64,000 nt of DNA from Collybia mongolica (Eukaryota; Basidiomycota; Agaricomycetes; Agaricales; Clitocybaceae): positions 1,054,001-1,118,000 of the forward strand of contig JAAXNY010000016.1 in assembly GCA_013420905.1 (NCBI GenBank). The letters are read 5' to 3'. Positions within the stretch are counted from its first letter, which is position 1. Every line of letters begins with the position of its first letter. The notes under the pieces are model-generated. The model did not search any database and was not told where the DNA came from. It saw nothing but the letters and a program-made list of their open reading frames with translations. The position numbers were made by a program, and so were the translations under genes. Positions 36,494 through 49,500 of this stretch are shown here, piece after piece.

Positions 36494-37254
36494 TAGCACT
36501 GTGAAACTGAGAATAGATGAAATTCAACCCTGTGTTTCATCCTCTTAAACAATAGAAATAATACATTAAAAATATGAAATTCATTCACTTAGCAATCCTA
36601 AAATGTAATGAATTTCATCTTGAAGATGTTTGAAAACACACCCCCTGTGGGGGGAAAAATGGATGGAAAACCCCCCCTTAAGGTATAATTTAGTGGATGA
36701 ATTTCATGCGAAATTTGTCCATATTCATACCCCCTGATTCTCGAGGCTATGGGATGAATTTCATTTCACCATAGGTGGAAAAAATAACCATTGTGGGAGG
36801 TAATTCCTATCAATATGGGATTAATCTACTACCTTGATGGGTGAGAATAGCAATGTTTTTTGGGGTAACATTACTGCAAATTTTTGAGGCTATGGGATGA
36901 ATTTCATACCATGATAGGTGAAAATAATAGCCTTTGTAGGGATGGATTTCATACCATCACAGGTGAGAATAATAGCCTTTGTGGGGATTAATTCCATGCC
37001 ATTTACGTCACTTAAATTTGAATTCATTATTTCTTCCCTATTATCAATAAACACACTTTGTTCATTTTGTACAGTTAAGGTTTAACATCCATAAGATCTA
37101 AGGTATTGTAATTTGAATGCTCTATCAACTAGTATACCTCTGATTCATATCCCTCATTCCAAAGTTCCTGATCACCAGCATTACCAACCAGACTGCAAAC
37201 GCAACACTGTGATTTGTTAGAATCATGTATTGAGGTTAGTAATGAGAAAACTTA

Positions 37255-37690
37255 CCCAAATTGCCCTATATAAATCCTTGTCATCCTGAAGCTGCGTCTG
37301 GAGACAGAACCCATTTCCAGCAATGCTGCACAGTGGGCATGGAATAGGACTCCCTACTTTTTCTTTAGCATGAGCAACTTTACATAAGGTGGTGAGTTTG
37401 GCTGGTCAGATTAGCATGATAAAGATAAAAGAAAGTTAAGTAATGGATGGAAGTTGTTGGTCTTCGTGCACTGCCAGACTGCTCATTGTCTTTGTTGACC
37501 TTGTGGTAATGAAGTGATCTGTAAAATGGGTCAATGCTAATGTGCTTTGGATTAGATTGGGTTGACAGACATACTGAGACCCCCTCATTGTCCACCTGCA
37601 CTTTGAGGTCAATGAAGTGGTGTACCATGTTGAGGACATTGTCAGGCATGGTTTTATCCTGCATACTAATGATGTCCTTCGGTTTCCTGT
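37255..37690 (-). pseudogene. fused remnants of the element's Spt5-like and acidic-tail genes
   Basis: From 37690 the minus strand reads KPKDIISMQDKTMPDNVLNM and HHFIDLKVQVDNEG. This matches the exon at about 56876-56733 of the intact element (KKILNIARGFVDLEAQVDD). It is followed at about 37385-37255 by AHAKEKVGSPIPCPLC and GNGFCLQTQLQDDKDLY, matching the third exon of the small protein in element B. The order equals that in the 11-kb element with everything between deleted. Confidence 0.7.
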
Positions 37691-38084
37691 AAGATCATTA
37701 TTAGCATTTAATAATATTCTTAACAAAGCCTTATAGTTTGTATTGGAATTCAAATGACTACTACATGTATTATGATAGTAATTGTAATCTAACATTATAC
37801 TAATTGTAATCTATCAACGAAGAGTGTTTACTATGAGGGGGAGGATGGGAGGCAGCAATGGGCAATAGTGGTGGTACGAGAGCAAGAAGGAAAGTGTGTG
37901 AAAGCAGCTGCCAATGCATTATATAGCTCAGAATGTTCCGCCGTCGGGCATCTCGGTCAACAAAGCCATGTGATCAAATCTGAGGATGCTGACAGATATT
38001 TTTATTTATTTATTCAAATTGTATACTATTCATTATTAATAGGAGGCTGAAATATGTGCACCCACCTTGTTTGAATGGTTGCAG

Positions 38085-39002
38085 GGAGGATCATTATGTT
38101 ACGAGTTCTTTATCAACCCAGTTTTCGGGCAAAAAGGTGATTCATTCATTGATTCATATTTCAACACTGCGGGAAAATAATTCCATAATGGGATTTTTCT
38201 TCTCTTATGGCTTTTTACAGCATTTCTCCACAAATACAAAGTATTGTGACATAATTTGCATGTATTTGGGATGCTTACATAATGCTTTTGATGATGCCAT
38301 CAAAATTATGCATATCTAATATTTCAAAGTATCGCGTTTGAAAATTTATTTTGTGATTTTCTCCATAACCAGTAAAGCTATTAACTTTGTTTTTATATGT
38401 TTGGAATGTACAAACATGGCTCTACAATTTCCTTGTTGAGCACATTTTTCCCACGGTCTATTTTGAGCGAAATATTAGAAATGTCCAGATTTAGCTAGTT
38501 CTGAAGGTCTGTGTGTTATGCCAGGGGTGGATAAACATTTTATAATAACAATGACCCTGACCAAACATAACCCTTGTGGGAAATTATGCTAAACATTGGA
38601 ATAATCAACAACTACTACTATATTTACCTGAAATACAAAGAGGATTGATTTCTCTATTTATTGTCACATGTCACATGATCTATCCCACCACATAAGTATA
38701 CCAAATACATGACAACAATCTGAATGCTTATTTAGTGTCCATGATCCTGGGAAAAAGTTAGTTCTGATGGTTTTTGTGTTTTCTCCATAGCCAGGCAAGC
38801 TATGGCATTGGGTTTTGTGCACAGGCATTGCTTGTTTACTTTGTAACATTTTCCCATGGTCACATGACCTCCATAAACTATCACCTATGTTGTTTCTAGT
38901 CATTTACAACTTCCTGACTGTGGAATGGACTTATTTCTCCTAAGAAAAGAAATAAAGAACAAGTACCTGCCACACAGTGTGTTGGCCCACTCCACCCAAG
39001 TC
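38085..39002 (-). repeat. dispersed repeat R1, copy 2 (inverted)
   Basis: This is the reverse complement of 32834-33752 with small differences. It lies inside element A, directly next to the subterminal motif array (boundary at about 39003). Element B, otherwise similar there, lacks it. Copy 2 therefore marks an insertion into the element lineage after it split from B. Confidence 0.85.
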
Positions 39003-39408
39003 TAAGGCAGTAAAGTCATCCCATAAACCCACTATTTGTGGGATGAAATACCTTCTATGCTGAACTTAAATCATCCCACATATTCCACCTTTTATGGGAT
39101 AAAAGTTCACTCTCTAATAGATTAAAATGATCTAATAAAACCCACCCATTATAGGATGAAATTCCCCTCTTTTTCACTGGATTAAAATTGTCCCATATAA
39201 TTCACCTCTAATGGGATGAAAGTTCACACCACTAAGGGATGAAAATTTCTGAAATTATAAGAGCAGAAATTCATCCTCTCAAGGGATGAGATATCTGGGA
39301 TGAAGTTTCATCCCAATTTCATACCCTTTAAATTCATCCACTAAACTTAGGAAATGCTGCTTTCATCCATTAAGTGGGGGAAAAACCTCCCCCACCAGGT
39401 GCACAGTG

Positions 39409-39868
39409 TAGTCAATCAATCTATATCCATTGCATTCAGGTCCCTGGTGTTGTTTGGGACATATCTGGAATTGTTTTGCTGGAAATTGTATTTCTTTCCA
39501 TTGTTTCCTCCTGTGGGTTTTCTAATATTTCCTTTAATTCATACTACAATTGATCTTGCATGTCTGAACTGGGTGTTGAATATGGATGCTTTCTGGTACC
39601 AGCCCTTGATGGTGGTAGGTGGGTTATCCATTGTCAAGATCTTGGGCATCAAGGAGGGTGGTATTCCTTCCATGAAGCACTCAATGAGTGCTTTGCTTTT
39701 GGTGATCTGGCTTGCAGATGCAGCTGATTTAAACTCCGCAATGTAATCATCTGCTGTCATGTTTCCTTGCATGCACAGCATCTTCAGGGTCTGTCTGACG
39801 TCTCCTGCTTCATCTGGTGTGGAAAACACTTCTTCAACTGTTGTCATAAAATCTGTAAAAGTGCCTGG
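39409..39868 (-). pseudogene. Ty3/gypsy gag, middle fragment
   Basis: The minus frame 39868-39539 reads TFTDFMTTVEEVFSTPDEAG and continues with MTADDYIAEFKSAASASQI and FMEGIPPSLMPKIL, the typical retrotransposon gag core. It is bounded on both sides by ends of Plavaka-type elements (A at 39408, B at 39869), which cut one gag gene into three pieces. Confidence 0.85.
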
Positions 39869-40387
39869 CACTGTGCACCTGGTGGGGGAGGTTTTTCCCC
39901 CACTTAATGGATGAAAGCAGCATTTCCTAAGTTTAGTGGATGAATCTAAAGGGTATGAAATTGGGATGAAACTTCATCCCAGATATTTCATCTCTTGAGA
40001 GGATGAATTTCTGCTCTTATAATTTCAGAAATTTTCATCCCTTAGTGGTGTGAACTTTCATCCCATTAGAGGTGAATTATATGGGACAATTTTAATCCAG
40101 TGAAAAAGAGGGGAATTTCATCCTATAGTGGGTGGGTTTTATTAGATCATTTTAATCTATTAGAGAGTGAACTTTCATCCCATAAAAGGTGGAATATGTG
40201 GGATGATTTAAGTTCAGCATAGAAGGTATTTCATCCCACAAATAGTGGGTTTATGGGATGACTTTACTGCCTTAGATGAATCATTTAGAAAAGAAGAAAT
40301 TGAGATTTTGGTTAGATTAGAATGAAGTGTTATATGTAGTATAAAATGACTGTGTTAATTGATCTATATATATATATGTGACCAGTA

Positions 40388-40740
40388 CTATTGGTCCATA
40401 CTATGTACTTGAGTCAATAATTGGCTTTGGTCAATAAGTGCCCATTTGCCACAGTCTTTAATCCGACCAATTAAACATTGTACTTGATCAATATCAACAA
40501 ATTCTGTTGCCCCCAAATCTTTGTAATAGATGATTTTATGATGGGTATTAGTAGCTATGTCTAATAGTTTGGCCTGTTTGATACTTGCATAGACAAATGA
40601 ACCTGCTTCAATACCATTTTTAGGAGATGCAGGAACTGTAACTATAAGCAGGTGAAGGACTTGTCCATAGAAGTCTTGAAGCTCAAACACAGGTGTTCGA
40701 TGTCTCTGATGAGCAAACTTATCAACTTCAAGCTGGTACT
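40388..40740 (-). pseudogene. Plavaka transposase, C-terminal remnant
   Basis: The minus frame reads FELQDFYGQVLHLLIVTVPA, YYKDLGATEFVDIDQVQCLI and GRIKDCGKWALID. It aligns with the end of the transposase at 60740-61025 (FELREFFGQLHRFLVVDIPA, CVDLNQVECVIGRIMDRGKW). Nothing upstream of this part remains in element B. Confidence 0.85.
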
Positions 40741-41553
40741 AAGATAAGTTAGCAATATGCATTGAGCATTTTAGAAAGAAACCTACCCAGACATATGACA
40801 TATCCCGGCTGTCTGATCTAAGTGGAATAATTTCACATGCTTGTATTGTATCACCTCCTTCTAGATGATGCATCCGGCCATATTGGATAAATTTGGTATC
40901 CTGAGGTATAAGTTTCCTGATAAGTGATGCAGGTTTACTGAATCGAGTAGCTAGTTTTGCTGTAAGTACTTTCCACAGGGGAGTGGGGAGACATATTAGT
41001 CCCTTGGGTGGGGTGAAAATATGTAATGGGTCTAAATCAAGCTAATGAGTATATAAGTACTTGATTATGATGGGAAACATACATAGGGGAAAACTGATGT
41101 TCCTCTCATCAGATTTAGCAGAAACATCATCATTCTGCAGCACACAGTGGGTAGGGGAAGTGTCTGGAGGGTTGGGTGTGAGGCCAGTGGCCATTACGTT
41201 GTGATTATTTTTTTGAGTTCCAAGGTCCTTTATATGTTTTATTTTGTGCTCATGCCCCAAACCCCAACAGTTCTACCCGAGTACAGTTATAGATCTGGAA
41301 TCCAAAGCTAGTCAGATTATAGAAATCCCTTTGCCCACCCCAAAGCCCGGAACCCATTTTTTTTTCTTTTTCATCCCCTGTGCGAATTAATTTGAGCTCG
41401 GTTCTGTTGTCCTTGGGGACAGAACCTGCTCCACCTCAAATTTAAAAGAACCCTCTTTCTCTGTGTCTCCCAGCATCTCCTCATTTGCTCGGTCTCGCCT
41501 TTCTTCACCTTTGCCACCAGCTCTTTCTCCAATGCACCCTTTTCCATAAAACT

Positions 41554-42469
41554 ATGGCTAAGTCTACTGCATTTCAAAAAGCGAAGCAATCTCGCAAGGT
41601 GGCATTGTCTTCAGGCTCATCCCAGAGAGTTAAAGGTGGATACTGTGATTTTCAAATGGAAACATGTTACCTATTATTACATTTTGTTTCACCAGGTACA
41701 CGGATAAATACATCAGAGGCAATGGCAATGGAAGCAAAAATGAAGAAAATGAAAGGTATTACTTTTTTTTTTGCATACTTCCTATACCATACTAACATGA
41801 CTAGCTGAACTCGTAGCTCTTCGCAAAGCTGCCCATGCTAAAGAACAGCAGAAGAATGTCATACCACACCCACCACGCGGTGTTGCAGGGAATGGATTCA
41901 ATCTCCAGGCTGAAATGCAACTCCAAGATGATTCCGATTTATACAAGGCCATTCGTGTAAGTTTTACTTCTTAAAACCCTTTGCTCCAATCTTTTTTTTT
42001 ACAAGTAATAGCGCTGCATTCGTAGTTTAGTTGGTAATGCAGGCCTTAACTACTTGGTTGTTTGGCACAGGCAACCTACAGTAGTCATTAGTCAAATCAT
42101 CCGCGTGGTAAGTCTTTTCTTTGCTGCTTTGTTACTCATTTAAATAATTTATTTCAGGCCGAAAGTCAGCATACATACCTCAAAAAATTCCATAATGGCT
42201 GGGCCACTCAAGAATTTATCAAGTCACATTTGAAGAACAAACATGCCTATGCTCGTAAATGTGGGTATACAAATGAGACTGGAAATACAGTAGGGGGCAG
42301 TAATGCTGATGATGAGGAGGAAATGGATGTCAACATTGACTTAAATGAGCATGATGAGGATGAAGTAGATAGTAGTGATGAGGGGGAAGAGGATGGGGAC
42401 CAGAAGGGTGAGGACCAGGAGGGTGAGGACCAGGAGGATGAGGAAGGGAATGAATCAGAAGCCTACTAA
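41554..42469 (+). CDS. small element-borne protein with acidic tail (accessory protein of the Plavaka-type element)
   Basis: A likely five-exon gene starts MAKSTAFQKAKQSRKVALSS. Later exons read AELVALRKAAHAKEQQKN, PRGVAGNGFNLQAEMQLQDD, IRSLVGNAGLNYLVVWHRQP (about 42020-42109) and HTYLKKFHNGWATQEFIKSH (from about 42157), then a long acidic tail to 42469. The order and wording match the gene at 52344-53246 in the 11-kb element. The N-terminus is basic and the tail very acidic. I know the central motif (GxAGxxFNxQ) from many agaricomycete repeat proteins but know no function. Keeping this gene in a deletion derivative that lost its transposase hints at a role in mobilisation or regulation. Exon borders are approximate. 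Confidence 0.65.
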
Positions 42470-43141
42470 TCATTAGAATATTGTTAAATGTTGAATCACA
42501 CAAATTTAAACATCTATAAGAGGATGAAATATCCAAATAAAAATGAGTGCATTTCAACCTTTCAATGGATGAAAAGTTAGTACTACTTTCATCCAAAAAC
42601 AATCCAGTAAAATGATGAAAAAGAGGATGAATTTAAGTGAGGAAAATGGGATGAATTCGAACATATGATTTTTATCTCTCATAAAATGCCAGTATTTTTG
42701 CCCTTAATAGTATGAAATTCATCCCTCATGTAAGACTCGCAAGGGTGTTATTTCTGCCCTTAATAGTATGAAATTCATCCCCCATGTAAGACTTGCAAGG
42801 GTGTTATTCTCACCCCTTATTAGTATGAAATTCATCCTTTTTGAAAGGTTAGTATAGCACCCTTGATAGTAAGAAATTCATCCCATGAGGGTGAATTATG
42901 AGGGGTATGAATACGGACAAATTTCACATGAAATTCATCCATCAAATTATACCTTAAAGGGGGGTTTTCCCTCCATTTTTCCCCCTACAGGGGGTGTGTT
43001 TTCAAACATCTTTGAGATGAAATTCATTACATTTTAGGATTGTTAATTGAATGAATTTCATATTTTTAATGTATTATTTCTCTTATTTAAGAGGATGAAA
43101 CACAGGGTTGAATTTCATCTATTCTCAGTTTCACAGTGTGG

Positions 43142-43603
43142 GTTGTCACTTTTCTCTCCATACCAGGATTTCTTCCATGATCCTGCTGTTCCTCCTTTCA
43201 TATAAGAAAGCATGTAAAGGATTCCCTTCCAGTCTGTGTCGTAAAGTCTGTCATTTGCTCCCAAGTACATCTTGCAATCAAGGACAAAGTCCTTTGTCAT
43301 CTTTCTGTTTCCATCAAAAATATTCAGTGAGCTGAGTTTGATCTCAGTGGGTCTTTGTTCATCTGCCATTTCTATGTCAGAATTGGGTGGTATCGGGGAG
43401 TCTGGTGTTTTGGGTTTTGGTGGTTCTTCAGGTTCCTTCCTTTCAGAACTTTCTGTCTTTGGTTTTGGTGTCGTGGGTGTTTCTATCATCTGTGTGACTA
43501 CTGCAAGTCTTGGCTGTTCTTCTGCATCTTGAAAGTCTTTGTTGCTGAAGGCACTCTGCCTACTGCTGCTTCTGCTGCTACCGCTGCTGCTTGCAGGATT
43601 CAA
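43142..43603 (-). pseudogene. Ty3/gypsy gag, N-terminal fragment
   Basis: The minus frame starts MNPASSSGSSRSSSRQSAF, passes a low-complexity proline, threonine and glutamate part, and ends LDCKMYLGANDRLYDTDWKG, MKGGTAGSWKKSWYGEK. This is a gypsy gag start. It stops at the right end of element B (43138). Upstream on the same strand lies the probable long terminal repeat. Confidence 0.85.
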
Positions 43604-43664
43604 TCCATATCATGCTGGTGCCATTGCATCTAAACCTTGATAGGTTGGCAGTTCTGATCAGCTT

Positions 43665-44165
43665 GACCTTTTATTACAGCTGTTTAGGCCTTATCCTTTA
43701 GATCAATCGGGTTTATTGTTTGTTTGTTCTAGACAGTTGACTCTGTAAGTCCCATGTCTAATGACTCCCTCAGTAGGGCTAAGTCAGATTGTTTGTTCAA
43801 AGGTGCACTACTCCCTTTGTAAGGTGAGTAGGATCGAGTTTGCATCGAGGAGTCAAGAGTAGATGAATAAGGTGAATTCAGCTAGGTCAAGCTAAAGAAC
43901 TAACTAAGCTAGAATATCCCTATATATACGTAGGAGTCCGATAAGCATAGATAAGCATGGTTTACACTATTGGTTGTATAGATAGGAGGGATTAGTGCTA
44001 TTGGTTATATAGATAAGGGGATGAGTAAGCATGGGAAATAGAATGCATATATGGGTTTCTAAAGATAAGAGTTGGCCGACGTTAGTGAGCAGTGTGTAAT
44101 CAATGATGTGTAAGAAAAAGAGTGAATAAAGCACATGAATAGGGAATTTGTAACAGGAGGGCATT
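43665..44165 (-). repeat. probable 5' LTR of the gypsy element
   Basis: The sequence directly upstream of gag on the minus strand is non-coding and is repeated in inverted orientation at about 45245-45700. That is expected of an LTR. The outer end may begin TGTTACAAATTCCC near 44157. Exact borders and a primer-binding site were not fixed. Confidence 0.5.
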
Positions 44166-45244
44166 GTTCTGTATAAAATTATGATTCTTTATAATATTTA
44201 GTTTGTACACTATAAGTAGACTATAGATAAGTAGTGCAAAGGCAAGGAATCTTGCCCCCACTTTGCGCTACTATAGGATATACAAATCATATTTGTTGAA
44301 ACACTATTGTGTGTACAAATTAAGAATCAGATTGCTTCAATTGTCTTGATTAGAATTGTCTGAAAGAGATCACAGAATTGAAGAGTTCAGTTCATTTGGG
44401 GCTTAGTACTTGCATCATCCATTGGAATTACTAGGCACTTGGCCTTTAGTGCACTTGGCACTGTTGTTTTAATAAGTTACTTAGACTTATAGATCTGCTT
44501 GGGATTGTTAATAATTGAACATACACTTGGCACTCAGTCTATTGGATCAAAAGATATTATAAAAATATACCTAAAAGTCTTAACACTTGTGTTAGGGCTT
44601 TGTCCTAATCAAACCCATTGAGAGATCAGTGAAAAAGGCCTTGACTAGTACTATTAAAACTTAGTGATTTCAAGCACTTGAACCTGAACTCAAACAGGTG
44701 ATTCCTACTGTTTGTGAGTTGATTATTAGATTTGGTGTGAGTATGTGTAAGAGATTACATTACATAGCATCAGCACTTGTATAGCCCAGGAGCCCCCTTT
44801 CAATGGATGAATTCAATTTCAGTAAAAGGGATGGCTACAAAGCAGTATGAACCTGGTGCAAAATTCATCCATTACATTAATGATTTCCCTTCACTTTTTG
44901 TTGCTCTCAGGCCTCTGGGAACTTCATGAAATTCACACTGAGGAGACTTTTGCTATTTTTGCCATTAAACATATGAAAAACATCATGCAGAATAAACCAC
45001 AGGGTTATGAAGTGGGACATATTTCATGAGGTTTTCATCCATCTTATTCATACCTTATGAAGGGGAAAAACCCCCTTTCTCCACCCTATTTAGTGGTTGA
45101 TTTTTATATCAAATTCTGATGAAAATAATCTCATTTCAGGGGGAACCAGATGATGGAAATTCTATACTATTTGTATTACTTCCAGCTACTTAAGTTATAG
45201 AAAAAATGAGGTGGAATTTCCCACCTTAAGGGTTCCATAGTGTG
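44166..45244. other. AT-rich, repeat-derived, no supported gene
   Basis: No ORF with a recognisable product is present. Near 44805-45110 the GGATGAATT-type motifs reappear, so part of it may be from another Plavaka-type element. Confidence 0.4.
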
Positions 45245-45860
45245 TGTGCCCTACCTGTCTTTTTCTTCTTACTCATTGTTGCTTACTCACAATTACTAAT
45301 ATTGGTTTACATTACTCAGACAATTCTCCATTAGTCCTATTTATCTCATGCTTACTCATCCCTCTTATCTATATGACCAATAGTATTAATCCCTCTTATC
45401 TATGCCACCAATAGCATAAACCACATTTATCTATGCTTATCAGACTCATACATATATATAGGGACATTCTAGCATAGTTAGCTTCCTTAGCTTAACCTAG
45501 CTAAACCAACCTCATTCATCTACTCTTGACTCCTTGAAGCAAACTAAATCCTACTTGCCTTACGAAGGAAGTAGTGTATCATTGAACAAATGATCTGACT
45601 TAGCCCTAAAGAGGGAGTCAGCAGATGTTGGACTTACAGAGTCAACAGTCTTAGAACAAACAAACAACAAACCAGACTGACTTGGTGGATAAGGCCTAAA
45701 CAGCCATAACATATTTGAGTCTATCAAAGTACTTTGTACTTTAGGCTGTTGATATTGTGAATTGCCAATCAATGAACCATATAATGTGTTGATTCTACCA
45801 CCCACCTGGTGGCCCATCATTTCAATCACATTGGCCTTTGTCTGCAGCATTATCAAGTCA
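45245..45860 (+). repeat. inverted second copy of the gypsy LTR and leader
   Basis: It matches the reverse complement of about 43640-44110, including TCATCTACTCTTGACTCCT and ACAGAGTCAAC. It continues past the LTR into a short leader with a broken frame (45856-45560). It is either a solo LTR with its flank or the start of another degraded gypsy copy. Confidence 0.65.
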
Positions 45861-45959
45861 TCAACTTCCTTGACTAGAGTCTGGCAATGTCTTTAGCTGT
45901 CTGATTGAAAGCCTCTCAATTTTTATCAGAGATAGTTGACAACATTAAACACATTACCA

Positions 45960-46205
45960 ACTGTACTTGTCACTGTCAACAGACAAATTTTGCATGAATT
46001 TCATCCACTAAATTATACCTTAAGGGGGGGGTTTTCCCTCCATTTTTCCCCCCACAAGGGGTGTGTTTTCAAACATCTTTGAAATGAAATTCATTACATT
46101 TTAGGATTGTTAAGTGAATGAATTTCATATTTTTAATGTATCATTTCTATTATTTAAGAGGATGAAACACAGGGTTGAATTTCATCTATTCTCAGTTTCA
46201 CAGTG
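45960..46205. mobile_element. right end of another Plavaka-type element
   Basis: This 245-bp block repeats the right terminal 240 bp of element B, including the final AACTGAG-type end (complement of CACTGTGAAACTGAG), and finishes at 46205. The matching left end was not found, so the element is truncated. Confidence 0.8.
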
Positions 46206-46506
46206 CTCAATGTATAACCATAGATTAATAGTAGCTCATATGCTTTTCCTTCAAGCATGAGTATCATATCAAATTAAAGTAATATATATTATTTAGATTA
46301 ACAATTGTGCCATTTAGTGGGATAAAGCATTGTGTGGCACCATGCCAAAGGCACGGGTCTTTATCTTGTATTTACATAACCCAGAAAGAATTATGTAAAG
46401 GCTTCTCAAAATAGTATTCAAATAACTTATTTTATCCAATTGTAAAATAATTATGAAAATCTTTCATATTTGTTTCAAATAAGTTCAGTTGAATTATCTT
46501 AATACA

Positions 46507-49500
46507 GGGCTGTTGGTTTTATTTCAAAAGAATCACGTGAACATTGGTTCCCGGATAATATCAAAGATAATCGCCGAGACAAACCGTGTTGTTAACTTCA
46601 AGTCGAAAACATGGACAACCCTCCAAAACAATCAAAGAGATTGCCCAGTTCCCCGCCCCCCATGTCGTCCGAAACCATTTCGAGGCAGCCGAAATCGCCA
46701 CGCCTTGAATTTGCTACGTCAACCACGACCGCGACGGCGCAATCTAACACTCAGCCCTCTGGGGTGGGCCAATTTCCTACCACAGATCCACAGGATTCTT
46801 CAGCAACAGGGGCTGTCTCCGACTCCGACATGAAAACATTAAAATTTTCTGAGGATGATTTTCGTGCTGGGAATATTGTCGAGGCGCTTGCGATGATCGC
46901 GTTCATGGACATTAGGGCTCATCGTACCGGCTCGGTCTTCGCCGGATGTGGATGGAGTGATACTACGGGAGCAGAAAAAGCGATCGTTGATGATCCTAAA
47001 CTTGAAAGTCTGATAAGAGGCTGTTTCGAGAAGGGAACTTTGGAGCCTCTGCGTAGAAAAGGTGGTGTATTGGACGAGCTTTCACTGGGTTGCCGAGGTT
47101 CACCCATTTATAGTCAAAAGTTCCACCCCAGGTCATGGAAGCTCGATCGTTAAAGATATGAGTGCAGGTATGTTCTGGATGGCGATCTTGGCCTCGTCGC
47201 TAATAACCTTTCAACAGTGCGCGGAGGTCAGACTTATGTCATTTGATTCTTAGCGTAGTGACGTTTACCTTTATTCTAGTTGTGGAGAAAGCCTGGGAGG
47301 TCAACTATGAGGGCAACTCCGGTAGCCTTTTAGTCGAAGCGCTTCACACTATGAACAGCAAAAGAACCCTAAAGGAATATAGCAATTTCGTCCCTGTTGT
47401 CCAAAGCTCCGGAATGGGAAAATCCAGGACTGTTGACGAGGCTGCAAAAATGATATTTACCCTTCCGTTTAACCTGAGGTCTGACGATGACACCACTGGT
47501 AAGTCCCTTTAAAACCCGTCATTCCGCATTGTGTTGTCGGCTGAAAATCCAAAGCGTATCCACCACCACATAAAGAAGTCCGCGATTTCTTCAACGTGGC
47601 AGATCCCAAAGGATTTTCGAAAGACCAGCTCGAGTATCGATACCTTCACTTCTTCAAGCAGCTATTCGACATGGTCAACGCTGAAGTTTCAAAAGTCATG
47701 ATCTGCGAGACGTACAGCAAACTTGCCTCAACTTGGCACAGCAATTTTAGCGAAACAGCACAAAATGAATTATACCATGAAGCGGTGGAGGTGAATGCCC
47801 TTGATGATTCTTTATAAACTCTCCTGACCTTCTACAAGAAAGCGTTAGATGAGCTGAATACTAAGCCTTTCGTTGAAGACGCTGTGGACGATAGCAGAAC
47901 AGCAGGTAGGTTGTATCGGCTGTCTTCGTCTGATACCACGGTCTAATGTAAATGTCAGTAAAGACATCGGCTCAAAAGCTTATCGCTACTATCGACGCAA
48001 AGTCTGCATTAAGCGGGTCTGATCGAACAGGAGGAAGAGGCCAGTATAAGCGTCCAGTGAAAATGATGCTCTATTTCGATGAGTCGCATGAACTTGTGTA
48101 CAAGTTCACAAAGGCAGATAAGGATAATGAGGCACGGTCACCGTATCAGGTCTTGTGCAAGTCTTTGAACAGCGTCATGCAAGAAGATATTTTCGTGGTT
48201 CACTTGTCCACCAATTGCAATCTAAGTCGTTACTCCCCTCATCAAGGCCGCTTCTGGTCACATCGGGGCGACCCGGCAGGGCCCGTCCAAGGCGACGACT
48301 TGCAGGCTCCATTCGTCGAGCTGCCTTTTGATGTTTTTGCTGCTGTGGAGGAAGGAAAGATCGATCTCACTAACGTTTCACAATTAAAACATATTGGAAA
48401 ATTTGGCCGACCTCTGTACGTCATCTTATTACACATAAATATACCTTTGACTCACCCGCCTAGATTCAACACGATGTTGGAGGCGGGTCATACTGACATA
48501 GTCGCGTTCGCAGTGCAGAAACTATATGGGCATCCGAGAGAAGAAAATGAGAACGGCCGACTTGCGGCACTCTCTATTAGACTGTTGTTTGAATTCGAGC
48601 CCCTGCGCGAATTGGCAAAGGATAAAGAAGTAGAACTTGTTGCAGGTCACATGCGCGTTGCTTATTCTGTTCCGCAACATCGCCTTTACATTCGTTCTGG
48701 CACTCCCTCGGAACCATTGTTGGCTGAAGCGTCGGCACGTATCATGGCGAAGAGTGACCCTTTGACCCTGCTGCAAGGGTTTTTACGACGTGGTCTCATA
48801 TCCAAGGGCAAACGGGGGGAACTGGTTGGTCGGCTTATCCTTACGTTGGCTCATGACAAGGCCATCAAAGCAGGCCAAAAGCGGTTCTTCAGTGAGCCAG
48901 TTGGCGTTATTGGATTTCTGGAGGCCCTCATCGGCACAAACTATATCGATTCAGTCAAAAAATCAAAGCCTGCAAACGTTGCCGATGGCCAAACTCTCGA
49001 GGAAGCCTTTGCTAATGCCCAAATCAACTTCACTCACTTTGTCAAAGGCGGAGACTCAAGCATCGTATCGGACGAAATTGCTTGGATGGCACTTGCGCGT
49101 TGTATGGCCTTTGCTTGTGCGGATGATCAGCGGACAATCGACCTGTACATTCCAGTCCTTCTGTGGGAAGAGAAGCTCAGTCGGTGGGCAGTCTCCGGAA
49201 TCTTCATTCAGTTCAAGACTCGTGCTTCACAAGAGCGAGTTATAATTGATGCCGCGAAGCTTGGTTTTTTCACACATGCGGACCCCGCCGGAGCAAGGGC
49301 GGAGCGATACAACACCAGACCATACATCACCATTGTTATGAACATGGGGGTGCGAGAAAAAGTATCGGCGCAGCCCGAGGAGGCAAAGTCGCGGACACCA
49401 CCTATGTCAACAACTCAGACAGGCCTCGCGAATTTGAAGGCCACTCCATCCCAGGTGACAACTGAAGCGGGCCCGACCCGAGCACAGCCAAAGCGAGGAG

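Larger units (their letters stand above)
36497..39408. mobile_element. Plavaka-type (CACTA-like) element A, internally deleted
   Basis: The left end is CACTGTGAAACTGAG, the right end is the complement of CACTGTGCACCTGG, and the 3-bp word TAG flanks both sides (36494-36496 and 39409-39411). CACTG ends with 3-bp target duplications are the signature of the CMC/CACTA superfamily. Both ends are followed by dense GGATGAAATTCATCC-like motifs. Inside are only remnants of the accessory genes plus R1 copy 2. No transposase is left. It sits inside the gypsy gag region. Confidence 0.88.
39869..43138. mobile_element. Plavaka-type (CACTA-like) element B, internally deleted
   Basis: The left end is CACTGTGCACCTGG, the right end is the complement of CACTGTGAAACTGAG, and TGG flanks both sides (39866-39868 and 43139-43141). 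Relative to element A it is inverted. Both ends have the subterminal motif arrays. It keeps the 3' end of the transposase (minus strand) and the complete-looking small acidic-tail gene (plus strand), and lacks the rest. It is non-autonomous. Confidence 0.9.

Noticed and set aside
36497..43138. One single 6.6-kb element with TIRs at 36497 and 43138
   Set aside because: The inner CACTG ends at 39408 and 39869 and the separate TAG and TGG target duplications show two elements in opposite orientation.
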